Part shown: positions 17,353-26,334 of the stretch, in pieces | Position numbering within the stretch: position 1 is the first letter of the stretch | Layout of the letters: the number at the start of each line of letters is the position of its first letter | The notes under the pieces: model-generated | What the model saw: only the letters and a program-made list of their open reading frames with translations | The model's database searches: none | What the model was told of the DNA's origin: nothing | Made by a program: the position numbers and the translations under genes | NCBI GenBank assembly: GCA_963773665.1 | Contig: CAVZBZ010000001.1 | Location: 186,001-250,000 of the forward strand | Length of the DNA stretch: 64,000 nt | Reading direction: 5' to 3' | From: DATJLY01 sp963773665 | GTDB lineage: Bacteria; Pseudomonadota; Alphaproteobacteria; ATCC43930; CGMCC-115725

Positions 17353-18588
17353 TCAGGACGCGGCCGGCGCCATGGCGGGCGCGCGGCGCGTCTCGCGCAG
17401 ACGCTCGGGCCACCAGCGGTCTTCCCACTCGTCGTCCCACAGCGGCGCCAGATGCGGCAGCACCTCGCGGCAGAACAGGTCGATGTTCTTGCGGCAAAGC
17501 TCCGTCGGCATCGAGCCGAAATGGAGGAGCGTCATCAAGTGGCCGATGCGGAGCCGCTTCACCGCGTGCAGGAGCTGCTCGCGCACCGACTTGGCGCTGC
17601 CGACGATGACGAAGCCGCGCTCGACCAGCTCCTTGAACTTCATGTCGCGGAGATTGAAGTTGCGCGTCGGGTTGGCGAGCGCCTGCTGTAGCGCGTTGTA
17701 TTCGAGGCAGCCGGGAATCGCCTGGTAGTGCGCCGGCGTCGCCAGCAGGTTTTGATAGAAATACTCGGCGTGCCTGGCGTATTCCTCGGCCTCGGCGTCG
17801 GTCTCGGAGATGCCGATTAGCTGCAAAAAGCCGAAGCGGTAGGGATTGGCGTCCCTCCCCTTCTCCTCGGCAAGCTGCCAATAACGGTCGGCCACGTTCT
17901 CGGCGTTCTTGGCGCCGTGATAGCTCAGGTGGCAGAAGCAGTGATCGTGCTCGACCACATATTCGGCGGTGGACGAGATGCCCGAGCCCGGAATCCAAAT
18001 CGGCGGATGCGGCTGCTGAATCGGGCGCGGCCAGAGATTGACCGCCGGAAGCTGATAGTGCTTGCCGTTCCAGGCGAAGCGTTCCTTCGCCGACCACGCC
18101 TTGATGACGAGGTCCAATGCCTCGCGGAAGCGCTCGCGCTGGTCGAGCGGCACGACGCCGTTCGAGATGGTGGCATCGGCCGGAAGCCCGGTCGGGAATC
18201 CGGCGACGAGCCGGCCGCCGCTGATGCAGTCGAGGATGGCGTATTCCTCGGCGATACGCGTCGGCGGCGAGGTCGAGGGCAAGGTCGAGCCGATCTGGAT
18301 GATGGCCGTGTTGTCGCCGTTCGTGAGCTTCGCCAGCACCGAGCCCATGAGGCTCGGATTCGCCATGAAGCCGTAGACGTTCTGGTGATGCTGGTTGGTG
18401 CAGACGCCGTGCATGCCGGCCTTCGCGGCATAGACGAGTTCGTCGAGCGTCCAGTTGTAGTAGGCGCCGACCTTGTCGGCATCGGCCACGTCGAACCACT
18501 GCGGGTCGATATAGGCCGAGTTGTAGCGCCGCGCGAAATCCGGCGGCAGGTCGCGGTACGGCATGAGGTGGAACATGCAGACCTTCAT
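17353..18588 (-). CDS. Luciferase-like (LLM class) flavin-dependent monooxygenase
   Basis: 411 aa. The bacterial-luciferase barrel is recognisable from MKVCMFHLMPYRDLP, ISGGRLVAGFPTGLP and the PHPPIWIPGSGISSTAEYV segment. The family uses reduced FMN or F420 to oxygenate small organic molecules. It sits with the alpha/beta hydrolase downstream and the binding protein gene just upstream (69 nt), suggesting a small uptake-and-degradation operon on the minus strand. The ATG start is directly after a purine-rich region. The substrate is not evident. Confidence 0.85.
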   Translation of the reverse strand: MKVCMFHLMPYRDLPPDFARRYNSAYIDPQWFDVADADKVGAYYNWTLDELVYAAKAGMHGVCTNQHHQNVYGFMANPSLMGSVLAKLTNGDNTAIIQIGSTLPSTSPPTRIAEEYAILDCISGGRLVAGFPTGLPADATISNGVVPLDQRERFREALDLVIKAWSAKERFAWNGKHYQLPAVNLWPRPIQQPHPPIWIPGSGISSTAEYVVEHDHCFCHLSYHGAKNAENVADRYWQLAEEKGRDANPYRFGFLQLIGISETDAEAEEYARHAEYFYQNLLATPAHYQAIPGCLEYNALQQALANPTRNFNLRDMKFKELVERGFVIVGSAKSVREQLLHAVKRLRIGHLMTLLHFGSMPTELCRKNIDLFCREVLPHLAPLWDDEWEDRWWPERLRETRRAPAMAPAAS

Positions 18589-18657
18589 GGCGTCGCCTCT
18601 TGTGGTTCTTGGCCCGTTGGCCCGAACTCTATGACGGAAGGCGCTTACGCGGAACCC

Positions 18658-19614
18658 TCATCTCGCCGGCAGATACTGCTCGGTATAGAGCTTCGCCATG
18701 TCGGGCTCGCGGTCGAGGACGTGAAGCTCGACGAAGGATTGGCCGATGCGCGCCAGATCCTGCGGATCGAAGCGACCGTCCGCTGAAAGGCCCGGCATCA
18801 GGCGATCGTATTCGAGCGTCTGGTCCGCCTCGGAAAGGTTGGTCACGGTCCGCGCGATGCGGATCGTGTCGTCGCGGTGGGCGCGCATGAAGGCAACGGA
18901 TTCGAGCCAGGCGGACAGAAAGCGGCGCACCGCATCGGGGTTCTTGCGCACGAGATCGGCCGAGGCGTACATCGTGTGCGCCTGGAAATGCGGCACGAAG
19001 TCGGCGGCGGTGGCGAGCAGCCTTCCATCGTGCGCGCGCTCGAGGATGGGACCGGCGGTTGCATTTCCCACTGTCGCGTCGACGAGGTGCGTCTTCAGCG
19101 CCGCCGCGGCCGCGCCCGGACTCGAGCCGATCGCCGTGAGCTTGACGCCGTCCGGCCCCCAGCCCTTGACGCGCGCCAGTTCGAGCGCGACCCATTGCGT
19201 GATCGAGCCGGCGGTGGCGATGCCGAGCGTCTTGCCTTTCAGCTCGTCGAGCGATGTCACCGGAGAATCGTACGGGACGAGGATGCCGAACTCGAGCATC
19301 GGCCCGGCGATGACGGCGATGGCCTTCGCCGGCATTCCCTTCACGATCATCGACATACCCATCGGCGAGCCGAGCGAGATATCGATCGCGCCCGCGACGA
19401 GGCCCTGGTCCATCTTGGCCGCGCCGTCGAAATCGACGCGCTCGATCGCAAGGCCGCGCTTTTCGAAGAACCCCTGTGCCAGCCCGACATCGAGCGGCGT
19501 ATAGGCGAACAGGAATCCTGGCGACCGTCCGACCCGAAGCGTGTCGGCCGCGTGCGCGCCCATCCCGGCAACTACGATCGAGAACGCCAATGCGAAAGCG
19601 CGGATCATCCTCAT
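18658..19614 (-). CDS. ABC transporter substrate-binding protein (NitT/TauT-like), exported
   Basis: 318 aa. The signal peptide is residues 1-22 (FALAFSIVVAGMGAHAAD). The mature protein begins TLRVGRSPGFLFAYTPLDVGLAQGFFEKRGLAI and contains SLDELKGKTLGIATAGSITQWVA, the usual lobe signature. Its C-terminal DREPDMAKLYTEQYLPAR closely resembles the ends of the two tandem binding proteins at 36.3-38.2 kb, so the three are distant paralogues. No permease lies nearby. It is probably in one unit with the monooxygenase and hydrolase. Confidence 0.8.
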   Translation of the reverse strand: MRMIRAFALAFSIVVAGMGAHAADTLRVGRSPGFLFAYTPLDVGLAQGFFEKRGLAIERVDFDGAAKMDQGLVAGAIDISLGSPMGMSMIVKGMPAKAIAVIAGPMLEFGILVPYDSPVTSLDELKGKTLGIATAGSITQWVALELARVKGWGPDGVKLTAIGSSPGAAAAALKTHLVDATVGNATAGPILERAHDGRLLATAADFVPHFQAHTMYASADLVRKNPDAVRRFLSAWLESVAFMRAHRDDTIRIARTVTNLSEADQTLEYDRLMPGLSADGRFDPQDLARIGQSFVELHVLDREPDMAKLYTEQYLPAR

Positions 19615-19780
19615 CCCTGACTCGCCTTACGATCGGACGCGTCATACCGTAGTCGGGTTCCGGCTTGTGTCAACGCGCGGGGCAGCCCACGCGAAGACCT
19701 TGATGCACGTCAACGCGCACCGCGAACGATCGTGGAAGAAATTCACCATGGCATTTCCGCCTGATGGCAGGAGAACCGGG

Positions 19781-20287
19781 ATGACGCGCGAAATCGGACG
19801 ACGGGCGATGCTGGCCATGGCGGCCGCCGCTCTGGCCGGCGTCGCAGGCATCGCCGTGGCGCAGCAGGAGACCAGGCCGAACCAAGGCCCGATGGGCGGC
19901 CCCGGTCCGGGCATGATGGGCGGCGGCCAAGGTCCGGGCATGATGGGTGGATCGTGGAATACCGCGAGCTATCTCGATGGCCTCAAGACGCAGCTCGGCA
20001 TCACCGCGGCGCAGGAGCCGGCCTGGAAGGACTATGCCGACACGGTATCCGGCGTCAGCGAGCAGATGCAGGGTCTGCGCCAGAGCATGTTCGAGACGAT
20101 GGGCACGGCCTCATGGCAGGAGCGCCGCGACGCGATGAACACCATGTTCGAGGCGCGCAAGAACGCCTTCGACACCGTGCACGACGCGGCCGGCAAGCTG
20201 GTGACGGCGCTCACTCCGGCGCAGCAAGCGACGGCGCAAGGCATCCTGCCCGGGCTTGGCCGCGGACCGGGCATGATGGGCCGCTGA
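19781..20287 (+). CDS. Spy/CpxP-like periplasmic protein, Met/Gly-rich
   Basis: 168 aa. An N-terminal signal with an Arg pair (REIGRRAMLAMAAAALAGVAG) is followed by repeats GPGMMGG (three copies, one more at the C-terminus) and a helical domain containing LTPAQQ, the LTxxQ signature of Spy/CpxP chaperones. Met-rich repeats suggest metal, possibly copper, binding. The start at 19781 is preceded by GGCAGGAGAACC; an in-frame ATG at 19748 would lengthen the leader. It is convergent with the MetE-like gene (4 nt apart). Confidence 0.72.
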   Translation: MTREIGRRAMLAMAAAALAGVAGIAVAQQETRPNQGPMGGPGPGMMGGGQGPGMMGGSWNTASYLDGLKTQLGITAAQEPAWKDYADTVSGVSEQMQGLRQSMFETMGTASWQERRDAMNTMFEARKNAFDTVHDAAGKLVTALTPAQQATAQGILPGLGRGPGMMGR

Positions 20288-20291
20288 GCGC

Positions 20292-21488
20292 CTATGCGCC
20301 TGCCCACAGCGTCTTCGAGGCAAGCCGCGCGCCTTCGACCAGGGATTTGAGCTTGGCCCAGGCGAGCTCGCTGTGGACGCGGCCGCCGAGGCCGCAATCG
20401 GTGCCGGCGATGACGTTCTCGCGGCCGACGATCGCGGCAAAGCGCAGGATGCGGTCGGCCACGAGCTGCGGATGCTCGACGAGGTTGGTGGCGTGGCTCA
20501 CGACGCCCGGCATGAGCATCTTGCCGGCCGGAATCTTGGCGTCCTGCCAGACGCGCCATTCGTGCTCGTGCCGCACGTTCCCGGCCTCGAACGAATAGGT
20601 CCGCGCCTTCACCTGCAGCACGAGATCGACGATGTGCTGGAGCGGCAGATCGTGCGTGTGCGGCCCATGCCAGCTGCCCCAGCACAGGTGATAGCGCACC
20701 TTGTCTTCCGGGATGCCCTCCAGCGCGTGGTTCACGGCATCGATGCGCAGCTTCGCGAATTTGCGATAGGCCTCGACCGAGGGCTCGGGCTTCAGCATGT
20801 CCCACCAGTCGGGCAGGCCCGGATCGTCGATCTGGAGGATGAAGCCCGCCGCGACGACGGCGCGGTATTCCTCGCGGATCGCGTCGGCCAGCGCGAACAG
20901 GAACTCCTCGTCGGTCTTGTAGTATTCGTTGTAGATGAAATGGTCGAGCCAGCCCGGCGCCAGCACCGCGACGAACGCCTCGTCCACCTTGGCGCCGGAG
21001 CGCTCGATCGCGGATTTGAAGGACGCAAGCTCGCGCTTGATCGCCTCCGGCCCCTTCGACTTCACAGGCCCGCGCGCGACGATGCGCTCGGTGATCGCCG
21101 GCATCGGCTTCTCGCCGGGCACGAAGAACATCGTGCCGATCTTGTCCATGTCGTCGTAGAATTCGCGAAACTCGTCGCGCTCGCGCGTCGAGTGGCGCGA
21201 GGTGGGCGGCTCGTCCGCCCTGATGGGGCGCGCTTCGATGCCGGTGAAGTGGGCGGCGTAGTGGGCACGGCTGCGCGTCGTCCAGAACTCGCCGTCATTG
21301 ATGCAATCGATGCCGATCTCGGCCTGGCGCTTCACCACCTCGGCGATCGCGGGCACGACCATCCTGGCGATCTGCGCTTCGTCGGTGATCTCGGCGTTGG
21401 CAAGCCGCAGCGGCATGTCCTCGAAGCCCTTCGGCGCCGGCAGGCGGCCCACATGCGAGGTCCTGATCCGGATGGCGCTCTTCTGCAT
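20292..21488 (-). CDS. Second MetE C-terminal-like methyltransferase
   Basis: 398 aa, paralogous to the protein at 7229-8485. It has only the catalytic barrel: SHVGRLPAPKG at the N-terminus, INDGEFWTT, and zinc-ligand candidates in YHLCWGSWHG, SFEAGNVRHEHEW and GTDCGLGGR. The substrate of such stand-alone proteins is generally unknown. The helical insert HSTRERDEFREFYDDMDKIG differs from the first paralogue, suggesting a different acceptor. It is divergent from the RraA-like aldolase gene, with 79 nt between. Confidence 0.75.
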   Translation of the reverse strand: MQKSAIRIRTSHVGRLPAPKGFEDMPLRLANAEITDEAQIARMVVPAIAEVVKRQAEIGIDCINDGEFWTTRSRAHYAAHFTGIEARPIRADEPPTSRHSTRERDEFREFYDDMDKIGTMFFVPGEKPMPAITERIVARGPVKSKGPEAIKRELASFKSAIERSGAKVDEAFVAVLAPGWLDHFIYNEYYKTDEEFLFALADAIREEYRAVVAAGFILQIDDPGLPDWWDMLKPEPSVEAYRKFAKLRIDAVNHALEGIPEDKVRYHLCWGSWHGPHTHDLPLQHIVDLVLQVKARTYSFEAGNVRHEHEWRVWQDAKIPAGKMLMPGVVSHATNLVEHPQLVADRILRFAAIVGRENVIAGTDCGLGGRVHSELAWAKLKSLVEGARLASKTLWAGA

Positions 21489-21567
21489 GGTTCCTCCGCT
21501 CTCCGGTTGACGCGCGTCTCCGCGTCCTCATAGTCCGGGCGACGCATGTTGCCCGAAGGAGGTTTCG

Positions 21568-22275
21568 TTGGCCACGTCCTTGAGTCAAGACGCGCTCGCG
21601 GCGCTCGCACGCTACGACACGCCGACCATCTGCAACGCGCTCGAGCTCGTCATGCCCGAGCGGCGCGCGCTGGGCTTCAACCGCCGCCCGCTCGTGGCGC
21701 CGCTGCCCGCCTCGAAGCCGGTCGTGGGATATGCGCGCACGGTGATGATCCGCTCGCGCGAGCCGCATCCGCGCGGCAAGGACGAGGCGCGCGCCACGCG
21801 CCTCGCCTATTACGACTATATCGCGCAGGCGCCGCTGCCGAGCCTCTGCGTCATGCAGGACGTGGACGGGCCGGATCTCGGCATCGCCTGCTTCTGGGGC
21901 GAGGTGCAGTCGAACCTGCACAAGGCCTTGGGCTGCGCCGGCGTCGTCACCGACGGCGCGGTGCGCGACATCGACCAGTGGGCCGAGGGGTTCTTCGTGC
22001 TCGCCGGATCGGTCATGCCGTCGCACGCGCATGTCGATATCGTCGCGTTCGGCGTCACGGTGAGCGTCGCCGGCATGATCGTATCGCCCGACGACATCGT
22101 CCACGCCGACCGGCACGGCGCCGTCGTCATCCCGCGCGAGGCGGCGGCCAAGCTGCCGGCGGCGGCCGACCTTTTGGCGCGGCGCGAAAAAGTGGTGCTC
22201 GACGCCTGCAAGAAGCCTGGCTTCGGCGCCGCCGACCTCGCCGCCATCTTCGCCCGGATGGACGACATTCACTAA
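21568..22275 (+). CDS. RraA-like / 4-hydroxy-4-methyl-2-oxoglutarate aldolase-family protein
   Basis: 235 aa. Diagnostic segments are DTPTICNALEL at the N-terminus, GCAGVVTDGAVRDIDQ (substrate Arg-Asp pair) and IVHADRHGAVVIP. The family includes HMG/CHA aldolases of protocatechuate and gallate breakdown and oxaloacetate decarboxylases; RraA itself is a non-catalytic RNase E inhibitor. This protein keeps the catalytic Arg/Asp, so an aldolase or decarboxylase is likely. The start is TTG at 21568 after a strong AAGGAGG. It may complete aromatic ring-cleavage steps of the neighbouring catabolic genes. Confidence 0.78.
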   Translation: MATSLSQDALAALARYDTPTICNALELVMPERRALGFNRRPLVAPLPASKPVVGYARTVMIRSREPHPRGKDEARATRLAYYDYIAQAPLPSLCVMQDVDGPDLGIACFWGEVQSNLHKALGCAGVVTDGAVRDIDQWAEGFFVLAGSVMPSHAHVDIVAFGVTVSVAGMIVSPDDIVHADRHGAVVIPREAAAKLPAAADLLARREKVVLDACKKPGFGAADLAAIFARMDDIH

Positions 22276-22364
22276 TCTGTTACCGCGGGTTTCGGGCAAT
22301 CGGGGCTATGGTTTTTTCTCGGACAATTGCACCCGCAAGCGGTGCCGGCCAGGGGAGAGGAACG

Positions 22365-22838
22365 ATGGCGCTGCAGGACACGAAAATTCCGCTCTACATC
22401 CCGACATTCGACGGGATCTACGAGGCTTTGAAGCCCTATTCCTATCCGCTTCTGCGGATCGCCATGGGACTTTTCTACGTGCCGCACGGCATGCAGAAGC
22501 TGTTCGGCATGTTCGGCGCGCCGACCACGGCGCAGTTTACCGCGGGCTTTGGCCGCATGGGTCCGTTCTGGGGCCATGCCGGCTGGGTCTATTATATCGG
22601 CTCCCTCGAACTCTTCGGCGGGCTGCTGATGGCCGCGGGCTTCCTCACCCGCATCGTCGCGGTCCAGTTCATCTGCTTCATGGGGATGGCGTTCTTCGTC
22701 GCCAACGTGCCGAACGGCTGGTTCTGGACCAAGGGCGGCATCGAGACGCCCGGGATCCTGGGCCTCATGTGCATCGTCATCCTCATCAACGGCGGCGGCC
22801 AATTCTCGATCGACCGCGCGATCGGCAGGGAGATCTAG
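22365..22838 (+). CDS. DoxX-family membrane protein
   Basis: 157 aa with about four membrane segments. The hallmark is LLRIAMGLFYVPHGMQKLFG followed by GSLELFGGLLMAAGFLTR. DoxX-like proteins are small membrane oxidoreductase-associated proteins of mostly unknown function. The ATG at 22365 follows GGGGAGAGGAACG. It is separated from the RraA-like gene by 89 nt and followed by a hairpin. Confidence 0.85.
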   Translation: MALQDTKIPLYIPTFDGIYEALKPYSYPLLRIAMGLFYVPHGMQKLFGMFGAPTTAQFTAGFGRMGPFWGHAGWVYYIGSLELFGGLLMAAGFLTRIVAVQFICFMGMAFFVANVPNGWFWTKGGIETPGILGLMCIVILINGGGQFSIDRAIGREI

Positions 22839-22843
22839 GCGCC

Positions 22844-22866
22844 GGACCGCTGCCGGCGCGCGGTCC
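22844..22866 (+). terminator. Hairpin after the DoxX gene
   Basis: GGACCGC at 22844-22850 pairs with GCGGTCC at 22860-22866 across a 9-nt loop, 5 nt after the stop codon. There is no U-run, so Rho-independent termination is uncertain. A second hairpin (AAACCGG 22944-22950 with CCGGTTT 22960-22966) lies just before the next gene. Confidence 0.35.
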
Positions 22867-22978
22867 TGTCCTTCTGGGGATGCTATGAAAACCTGAATTT
22901 TACCTTTTTTTATGGCAAAGGCCGGTAGTCTGCGGTCCGTGAAAAACCGGCATTCCCGGCCGGTTTCGGCGATCGTGG

Positions 22979-24163
22979 ATGGCTTGGATGCGCCTCAAGC
23001 GGTTGGTGATCGCGTTCGTCGCCTGCGTTGCCGCGGCCGCTACGGCCATGACCGCCGCGGCGGAGGACGGCGTCGGCGCGGATAAAATCGTGCTGGGCCA
23101 GGTCGCGGCGCTCGAAGGGCCGGCGGCGGCCCTGGGCCTCGGCATGCGCCAGGGGCTCGCCGCGGCGTTTGGCGAAGCGAACCGCGCCGGCGGCGTCAAG
23201 GGCCGCAGGATCGAGCTCGTTTCCGTCAATGACGGCTACGAGCCCGACCAGTCGATCGTCGCGGCGCGAAAGCTCATCGCGCAGGACAAGGTGTTCGCGC
23301 TCATCGGCTCGGTCGGCACGCCGACCTCGGCCGCGGTCGAGCCGATTGCCGCCGATGCCGGCGTGCCGTTGATCGGCGCGTTCACCGGCGCCGAGTTCCT
23401 GCGCGCGCCCTACAAGCCCAACGTCATCAACGTCCGCGCCTCCTATTTCCAGGAGACCGAGACCATGGTCGAGCATCTGACCAAGGATCTCGGCGCCAAG
23501 CGCATCGCCATCTTCTATCAGGACGACGCCTTCGGCCAAGCCGGGCTCGCCGGCGTCAAGCGCGCGCTCGACAAGCGCGGCATGGCGCTCGCCGCCGAAG
23601 GGACGTACGAGCGCAACACCACCGCGGTGAAGGGCGCGCTGCTTTCGATCGCGAAAGGCCGGCCCGATGCGGTGATCATGATCGGCGCCTATGCGCCCTG
23701 CGCCGAGTTCATCCGGCTCGCGCGCGAGACCAGGCTCCAGGCGGCGTTCGTCAACATCTCGTTCGTCGGCAGCGAGGCGCTGGCGCAGGCCCTGGGACCG
23801 TCGGGCGCCGGCGTGATCGTAACCCAGGTCGTGCCGTTTCCCGAGGACGGCACGGTGCCGCTCGTCGCGCAATATCAGCGCGCGCTCAAATCCCTCGACG
23901 CCAACGCGAAGCCGGACTTCGTATCGCTCGAAGGCTATGTCGCGGGACGGCTCTTCGTGGCGCTGCTCGATAAAATTCCCGGCGAAGTGACGCGCGGCGC
24001 GCTCCTCGAGGCCGCGGCCAGGAGCGGCGGCATCGATCTCGGCGGCTTCAAGCTGACCTATGGCCCCGGCGACAACCGCGGCTCGGACCGCGTCTTCCTG
24101 ACCGTCATCCGCGCCGACGGCAGCCTGCAGCCGGTCGAGACGCTGGCCGGCGTCGGCGGCTGA
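22979..24163 (+). CDS. Type 1 periplasmic binding protein (LivJ-like branched-chain amino acid/amide family)
   Basis: 394 aa. The signal peptide is residues 1-29 (VIAFVACVAAAATAMTAAAED). The mature protein has the Leu/Ile/Val-binding layout: IVLGQVAALEGPAAALG, then GSVGTPTSAAVEPIAAD and FYQDDAFGQAGLAGVKRAL. No LivHMGF transporter genes follow. Instead the next gene, 4 nt downstream, is a chemoreceptor. This suggests the protein serves as a ligand-binding partner for chemotaxis rather than, or in addition to, uptake. Confidence 0.83.
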   Translation: MAWMRLKRLVIAFVACVAAAATAMTAAAEDGVGADKIVLGQVAALEGPAAALGLGMRQGLAAAFGEANRAGGVKGRRIELVSVNDGYEPDQSIVAARKLIAQDKVFALIGSVGTPTSAAVEPIAADAGVPLIGAFTGAEFLRAPYKPNVINVRASYFQETETMVEHLTKDLGAKRIAIFYQDDAFGQAGLAGVKRALDKRGMALAAEGTYERNTTAVKGALLSIAKGRPDAVIMIGAYAPCAEFIRLARETRLQAAFVNISFVGSEALAQALGPSGAGVIVTQVVPFPEDGTVPLVAQYQRALKSLDANAKPDFVSLEGYVAGRLFVALLDKIPGEVTRGALLEAAARSGGIDLGGFKLTYGPGDNRGSDRVFLTVIRADGSLQPVETLAGVGG

Positions 24164-24167
24164 CGCC

Positions 24168-26309
24168 ATGCGCCCGGCGAAGCGGCTCATGCGGCTGCGC
24201 CTCGGATTGGGCGGCAAGCTCTTTCTCGCCTTCGGCATCGTCGCGATGCTGACGGTGCTCGCGAGCGCCGTCGCCGTCGTCTCCTACCAAAGCGTCGGAC
24301 AGACCCTCGACGGCATCACCGGCAGCAGCCTGCCGGCGATGAATCTTTCGGTGCGCCTCGCGCAGAGCAGCACGGAGCTCGTCTCGGCCGCGCCGACGCT
24401 CCTTGCCGCCGACAATGCGGCCGAACGCGAGGCCGCGGTGGCGGCGCTCCAAGGCAGCCAGCGCACCCTCGAGGACGCGATCGCCGCGCTTGCCGTCAAC
24501 ACGGCGCGCGGCGACGCCGATTACTGGGTCGATCCGGTCGCGCCCAAGGCGATGGCCGACAATCTGGCGCAGCTTTCCGCCGCGGTCGAGCAGCGGCTCG
24601 CGCGGCGCGACGAGCGCATCGCGCTTTACACCAATATCCGCGGCGCGCACGAGGCGCTGTCCCAGAAACTCGCGCCGCTTGTCAACGATGTCGGGTTCGA
24701 TCTCGCGACCGGCCTTGCCGGCGCGGCGCATGCGCCGGACCGCGGCACGCTGCAGCGCCTTGCCGACGGCGACCTGCCGGCGCTCGAGGCGCTCCTTGCG
24801 CTGCGCGCCGACGCCAACCTCGTCCTCGGCCTCCTGACCGAGGCGGCGAACATACCGGACAAGGACCTGCTGCAGCCGCTCGAGGACAAGTTCGTGGCCG
24901 CGTCCGGGCATATCGACAAATCGCTCGCGGCGCTCAAAGGCATTGCCGCCGCGGATGCGCTCAAGGCGGCGATCGACACGCTGCTGCAGGCGGGCCGCGG
25001 CGAGCACGGCATCTTCGCCGTGCGCGCGGCCGAGCTCGAGGCGCTGGCGAAGGGCGAAACCCTCCTCGCCGAAAACCGCAAGCTCGCGGCCGAACTCGAG
25101 CAGCAGGTGGCGGAGCTGGTCAGCGCGAACAAGAGCGTCGCCGACGATGCCGTCGCCCAAACGACGCACGCGCTCGATCGCGGGCGCCTGCTGCTCGTCT
25201 CGATCGCCGGGCTGAGCCTTGTCGCCGCGATCTTCATCGCGGGCTTCTATGTCGGCGGCCATATCGTGCGGCGCATGAAGGCGCTCTGCCGCAGCATGGG
25301 CGAGATCGCCGGCGGCAATCTCGACGCGGCGATCCCGCAAGGCGGCCAGGACGAGGTCGCCGACATGGCTGCGGCGCTCACCGTGTTCCGCGACAATGCG
25401 CGCGCCGCCAGGGAGACCGCATTGCGCGCCGCCGCCGACCGGCAGCAGATGGCGGCCGAACGGCGCGCCGATCTCCTCGCTCTGGCCGACAGTTTCGACG
25501 CGCGCATCAAGGGCATCGTCGATTCCGTCGCGGGCGCGGCGAGCCACCTGCGCGGCACCGCGGCGGCGATGTCGGCGACCGCCGATCAGACGAGCGCGCA
25601 ATCGACCGCAGCCTCCGACGCCTCGATGCAGGTCTCGGGCAACGTGCAGACGGTTGCATTGGGCGCCGAGGAGCTGTCCGCGTCGATCTCGGAGATCCGC
25701 CGGCAGCTTTCGGAATCGGCCGACGTCGCGCGCCACGGCGTCGCCGAGACGGCGCGCAGCAACGGCACGATCCAGAGCCTCGCCGCCGCCGCGGGCGCGA
25801 TCGGCGACGTGGTGAAGCTCATCAGCAAGATCGCGACGCAAACCAACCTGCTCGCGCTCAACGCGACGATCGAGGCGGCGCGCGCAGGTGCGGCGGGCCA
25901 CGGCTTCGCGGTCGTCGCCGCCGAGGTGAAGTCGCTCGCCAAGCAGACGGCGCAGGCGACCGAAGAAGTCGCCGCGCACATCCATCAGATGCAGGATGCG
26001 ACCGGCAACGCCGTCGGCACGATCGAGGAAGTGACGAAGACGATCGTGCGCATCAGCGACATCGTCACCTCGGTCGCAAGCGCCGTGCAGCAGCAGGACG
26101 AGACGACCCGCGAGATCGCCCGCAACGTGCAGTTCGCGGCCGTGGCGACGCAAGGCGTCTCGGCCAACATCGCCGGCGTGTCGCGCACCGCCGGGGATTC
26201 GCGCGAGACCGCGAAATTCATGCTGGGCGCCGCCGGCGCGCTCGACGGCGAGGCGACGAAGCTGCGCGCCGAAGTGAACGGCTTCCTCGGCGACATCAGG
26301 GCGGCGTGA
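24168..26309 (+). CDS. Methyl-accepting chemotaxis protein
   Basis: 713 aa. Membrane segment 1 is at about residues 17-40 and segment 2 at about 341-364, enclosing a long helical periplasmic domain (about 300 residues). Then come a HAMP domain (VRRMKALCRSMGEIAGGNL) and the cytoplasmic signalling hairpin with its highly conserved tip (ISKIATQTNLLALNATIEA, near residues 550-570). No CheR/CheB pentapeptide is visible at the C-terminus. It is cotranscribed with the binding protein upstream (4-nt gap), which is the probable ligand donor. Its last 28 codons have a diverged duplicate at 27340-27429. Confidence 0.92.
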   Translation: MRPAKRLMRLRLGLGGKLFLAFGIVAMLTVLASAVAVVSYQSVGQTLDGITGSSLPAMNLSVRLAQSSTELVSAAPTLLAADNAAEREAAVAALQGSQRTLEDAIAALAVNTARGDADYWVDPVAPKAMADNLAQLSAAVEQRLARRDERIALYTNIRGAHEALSQKLAPLVNDVGFDLATGLAGAAHAPDRGTLQRLADGDLPALEALLALRADANLVLGLLTEAANIPDKDLLQPLEDKFVAASGHIDKSLAALKGIAAADALKAAIDTLLQAGRGEHGIFAVRAAELEALAKGETLLAENRKLAAELEQQVAELVSANKSVADDAVAQTTHALDRGRLLLVSIAGLSLVAAIFIAGFYVGGHIVRRMKALCRSMGEIAGGNLDAAIPQGGQDEVADMAAALTVFRDNARAARETALRAAADRQQMAAERRADLLALADSFDARIKGIVDSVAGAASHLRGTAAAMSATADQTSAQSTAASDASMQVSGNVQTVALGAEELSASISEIRRQLSESADVARHGVAETARSNGTIQSLAAAAGAIGDVVKLISKIATQTNLLALNATIEAARAGAAGHGFAVVAAEVKSLAKQTAQATEEVAAHIHQMQDATGNAVGTIEEVTKTIVRISDIVTSVASAVQQQDETTREIARNVQFAAVATQGVSANIAGVSRTAGDSRETAKFMLGAAGALDGEATKLRAEVNGFLGDIRAA

Positions 26310-26334
26310 AACTGCGCTGGCGCGGATGCTCCGC

